Part shown: positions 60,781-64,000 of the stretch, piece by piece
Layout: each line of letters starts with the position of its first letter
Position numbering within the stretch: the first letter of the stretch is position 1
NCBI GenBank assembly: GCA_004154925.1
Contig: QJNS01000127.1
Location: forward strand, 161,530 to 225,529
Reading direction: 5' to 3'
DNA: 64,000 nucleotides
DNA from: Monosporascus cannonballus
Taxonomy: Eukaryota > Ascomycota > Sordariomycetes > Xylariales
Translations under genes and position numbers: made by a program
The notes under the pieces: generated by a model
The model's database searches: none
What the model saw: only the letters and a program-made list of their open reading frames with translations
What the model was told of the DNA's origin: nothing

Positions 60781-62145
60781 ATGAAGAGGTTCATTTTCGC
60801 CGTGAGTGTTAGCCTTGCGGCATGCCTCCCATCCAGAGATATCGTCGAGGAGTTCCTCGTAAGTCTAAGTCGTGCTTCCCCCTTGACGCTCCACCAACTA
60901 ATATCTGTCTCGGGCATGACGGGTGCCCCTTGCACGGACTCTTAAGGTTAGTGCTCGCTGGCAAATGGATTAGACCATCAGCCTTACCAACGTCACGATG
61001 GCGGAATTTGACGCACTAATCGAGGCCGTTGGGGCGGCCCACATATGAGCATCGGCTTCCCCGACCCGAGCATCATCCAGGACAAGGAGGACGGCAAGTG
61101 GAAGGGCTATGCGACGTCCAGCAACAACAAGCGGATTCCTATTGCTGAATCTGCAAACTCGGTGAACTGGAAGTTCTTGATAAGGACGCACTTCCGGACC
61201 TCCCGTCCTGGATTGACAACAACTACAGGGGCCTCTGGGGACCGGACGTCTTTCGGGACGATAAAGGCCACTACGCCATGTACTGAATACGCTCTCGCAC
61301 TACTTTCATCCCTTTATCGGCCTGTTTTTTTTTGGTGGGGGCAAAGCTTTGCCTGCTCCGGCCAGAACTGGGGCAGCCGCCTCTTGAGACATGGTCAAAT
61401 AACGCTCACCACTCCGGGACAGCACCAACGTAGTGATTACTAACTCCACAGGATAATTGCGGGAAAGCAGGCGGGCGGCCGCCGATGTATCCACGTTGCC
61501 GCCGCGGCGACCTGGGATGGCCCGTTCAAGGACACCGGTCGGCCCCTTATCGACGCCAACGCGTTCGACGACGGCAATTAGCGCTGGATCATGTGGAAGG
61601 TTGAGGGGAACGCCCTTGGCGGCGCCACTACCTTGCACGGGGGGGAAGAAGAGCAGCGACTACAAGACGGCCCCGATCAAGATCCAGAAGGCAGTGCGGT
61701 ATGGTATCACGTTGCAGCGCAGCCCCAAGACGACCCCCAACCACAACGCGCCGACGACGGCGGACTCGTCGAGGGACCCGCCGTGTACGAGATCCACCCT
61801 GATCAATACGTAGGTATCCCTAACGACATGCTGAAGGTCGTGTCGGGCAGTTACCGATGCCATGTGGTGTAGGTCTTATTCTCTAGCACGCGCTGCTATT
61901 CGAGCGACAGGTACGATATCCAGCACGCGTTCTTGCGCACCCCCGATGGCCACTACCCGAGGGCTGGTGTCTGGGCGCAGTCGGGCGGCAACCCGCCAAT
62001 TTACGGCCCTGGCCATATGGACATCGACAAAGGCGAGTATGGGCCTTCCACGGGCGGGCCGCCCGGGGCAACCGAAGGGCTCCAAGAGGTACATGTTCAC
62101 CGGCCGTATCAACTTCGTGTGAGTCGAGTCCCGGGTTCCGTGTAG
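60781..62145 (+). pseudogene. Broken GH43 glycoside hydrolase (arabinanase/xylosidase-like)
   Basis: Remnant of a secreted plant-polysaccharide-degrading enzyme. It starts with a signal peptide (MKRFIFAVSVSLAACLPS). Fragments in the correct order but in changing frames follow: 'FPDPSIIQDKEDGKWKGYAT' with the catalytic-base Asp (about 61057), then after a shift near 61176 'LPSWIDNNYRGLWGPDVFRD' up to a TGA at 61284. Next come a 'LSHYFHPFIGL' fragment with a T-run shift, 'ATWDGPFKDTGRPLID' with a stop at about 61579, 'GGLVEGPAVYEIH' (about 61757-61800) with the glutamate region, and 'RYDIQHAF' and 'YGPGHMDID' (to about 62035). At least six stops or frameshifts split it, too many for introns. 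GH43 identity is confident; the substrate is not. Confidence 0.85.
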
Positions 62146-63056
62146 CGAAGGCAGGCCGGTGTAGAATCTCGTGGCTACATATTGGAATATCTATCTTTTA
62201 TATTTAGGGTATCATGTACGTCAAGATGTATATCGACGCACGACGAATTGATATACGCTCCTAGTCGTCCCATACGATATCCCGCACTCCAGACCGTTTG
62301 CTTCTATCTGAGCAACAACCTGTTCAGCGAGCTTTATCTTGTACAGCTGGTACTGATTCCGGCAATATTATACTGCTTAGAGTGTCCGAGTGTGACGGAA
62401 TGGGCTTAAACACAACTACCGTGTTTTGTCACTTTAGGGGCACATGAATTTAGGATGGATTCACGAATATTTTTACTACCTCGGGTTCAGATTTTGCTCT
62501 ATTCCATAATGACATTTGCCTTGATCCGGCTTTTCATCTTATAATAGAAGTTAAAGCATTCTAGTTGTTGACTTTCATTGTTTTGGAATCCTTCAATCTT
62601 TGGATGCATTTGTTAGGATATGTGGTGTGGTTTGGAACCTTGTCAATAGGGGGGGCTTGCGTAGCGCAACGGTGGTGTGGCTGATAAACTCCATTAATTG
62701 TAACTCTGTGGCCCAAACCTCGCGATTTCGGTATAAATGCATACATAGGATAACAATAGCAACACAATAGATCATATCAATTGGGCCGTCCTTCGTAACT
62801 TTCAATTGTTTTAAATAAGAGAAAGTCGTACGGAGAACTTACATAAATAATCCTTGTGGACGTCTGCAGCTGTGTCCGCCTGCCGATTTGGTACAGCTTA
62901 AGTTAGTAGCTTCGGCGTCCGGTTAACAAACAAGTCAGCTAGGGGCCCCCAAAGCTCTGATCCTAGCAATACCTACAAGGCGCGTCGTCGCCCTGGCTGA
63001 ACTCCCATTCGACACAAAACAACAACAACGTCGCCGACACGGATATCTCCCTCACG
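62146..63056. other. Spacer before the CFIm25 gene
   Basis: AT-rich for about 62190-62880, with only short unrecognised frames; then comes the promoter and leader of the next gene, with an aacaacaacaacg stretch close to its ATG. No gene is called. Confidence 0.6.
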
Positions 63057-63942
<886 letters not shown>

Positions 63943-64000
63943 TTACTAGACTCGTCATGGTCACATAACGGCGTTAGGGGGGGGGGGGGGGGGGGGGGGC
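63943..64000. repeat. Poly-G run at window edge
   Basis: After the CFIm25 stop there are 34 ordinary bases, then 23 consecutive G (63977-63999) and a C. It may be a genuine homopolymer, but a contig-end or no-signal sequencing artefact is equally likely. Confidence 0.7.

Overview
The window is nuclear DNA of a filamentous ascomycete (Pezizomycotina, probably Sordariomycetes; the class is inferred). The evidence is genes split by 48-171 nt introns with GT..AG ends and CTRAC/CTGAC branch sites, pyrimidine-rich promoters, long gene-poor spacers, and typical fungal families. I see no virus, plasmid, CRISPR array or prokaryotic operon. All exon joins were worked out by hand from frame, splice signals and family sequence, so internal boundaries are predictions.

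Layout, left to right. 1-2.7 kb: spacer with a pyrimidine-rich degenerate repeat. 2.7-4.9 kb: two-exon GNAT acetyltransferase (+). 6.3-8.4 kb: single-exon F-box/LRR protein (-) ending in a CaaX-type CSVM. 11.7-12.6 kb: short-chain dehydrogenase (+). 12.6-21.2 kb: gene desert. 21.2-22.2 kb: unknown protein (+). 22.2-28.9 kb: second desert, with an AT-rich patch and tRNA-like remnants. 28.9-31.8 kb: eight-exon long-chain alcohol oxidase (-), divergent from a two-exon ELO fatty-acid elongase at 35.4-36.7 kb (+). 39.4-40.4 kb: FYVE protein (-). 44.3-46.5 kb: molybdenum-cofactor locus MoaA/MoaC (-), divergent from a WRAP73-like WD protein at 47.6-49.3 kb (+). 50.9-52.3 kb: four-exon protein with two RRMs (+). 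55.0-58.7 kb: seven-exon SLIP-GC-like GTPase (-), with a hairpin-bearing tandem repeat just past its 3' end. 60.8-62.1 kb: shattered GH43 glycosidase pseudogene (+). 63.1-63.9 kb: CFIm25/NUDT21 mRNA 3'-processing factor (+), followed by a 23-G run at the window edge.

The genes are mostly unrelated housekeeping or regulatory functions. Two lipid genes (fatty alcohol oxidase and elongase) lie divergently 3.5 kb apart. The most interesting local biology is the MoaA/MoaC locus. There the only good splice donor lies inside the MoaA C-terminal Gly-Gly codons, so splicing would remove both the Gly-Gly tail and the stop and fuse MoaA to MoaC. This matches the logic known for human MOCS1. Runners-up are the predicted prenylated F-box protein and the hairpin-bearing repeat near 54.7 kb.
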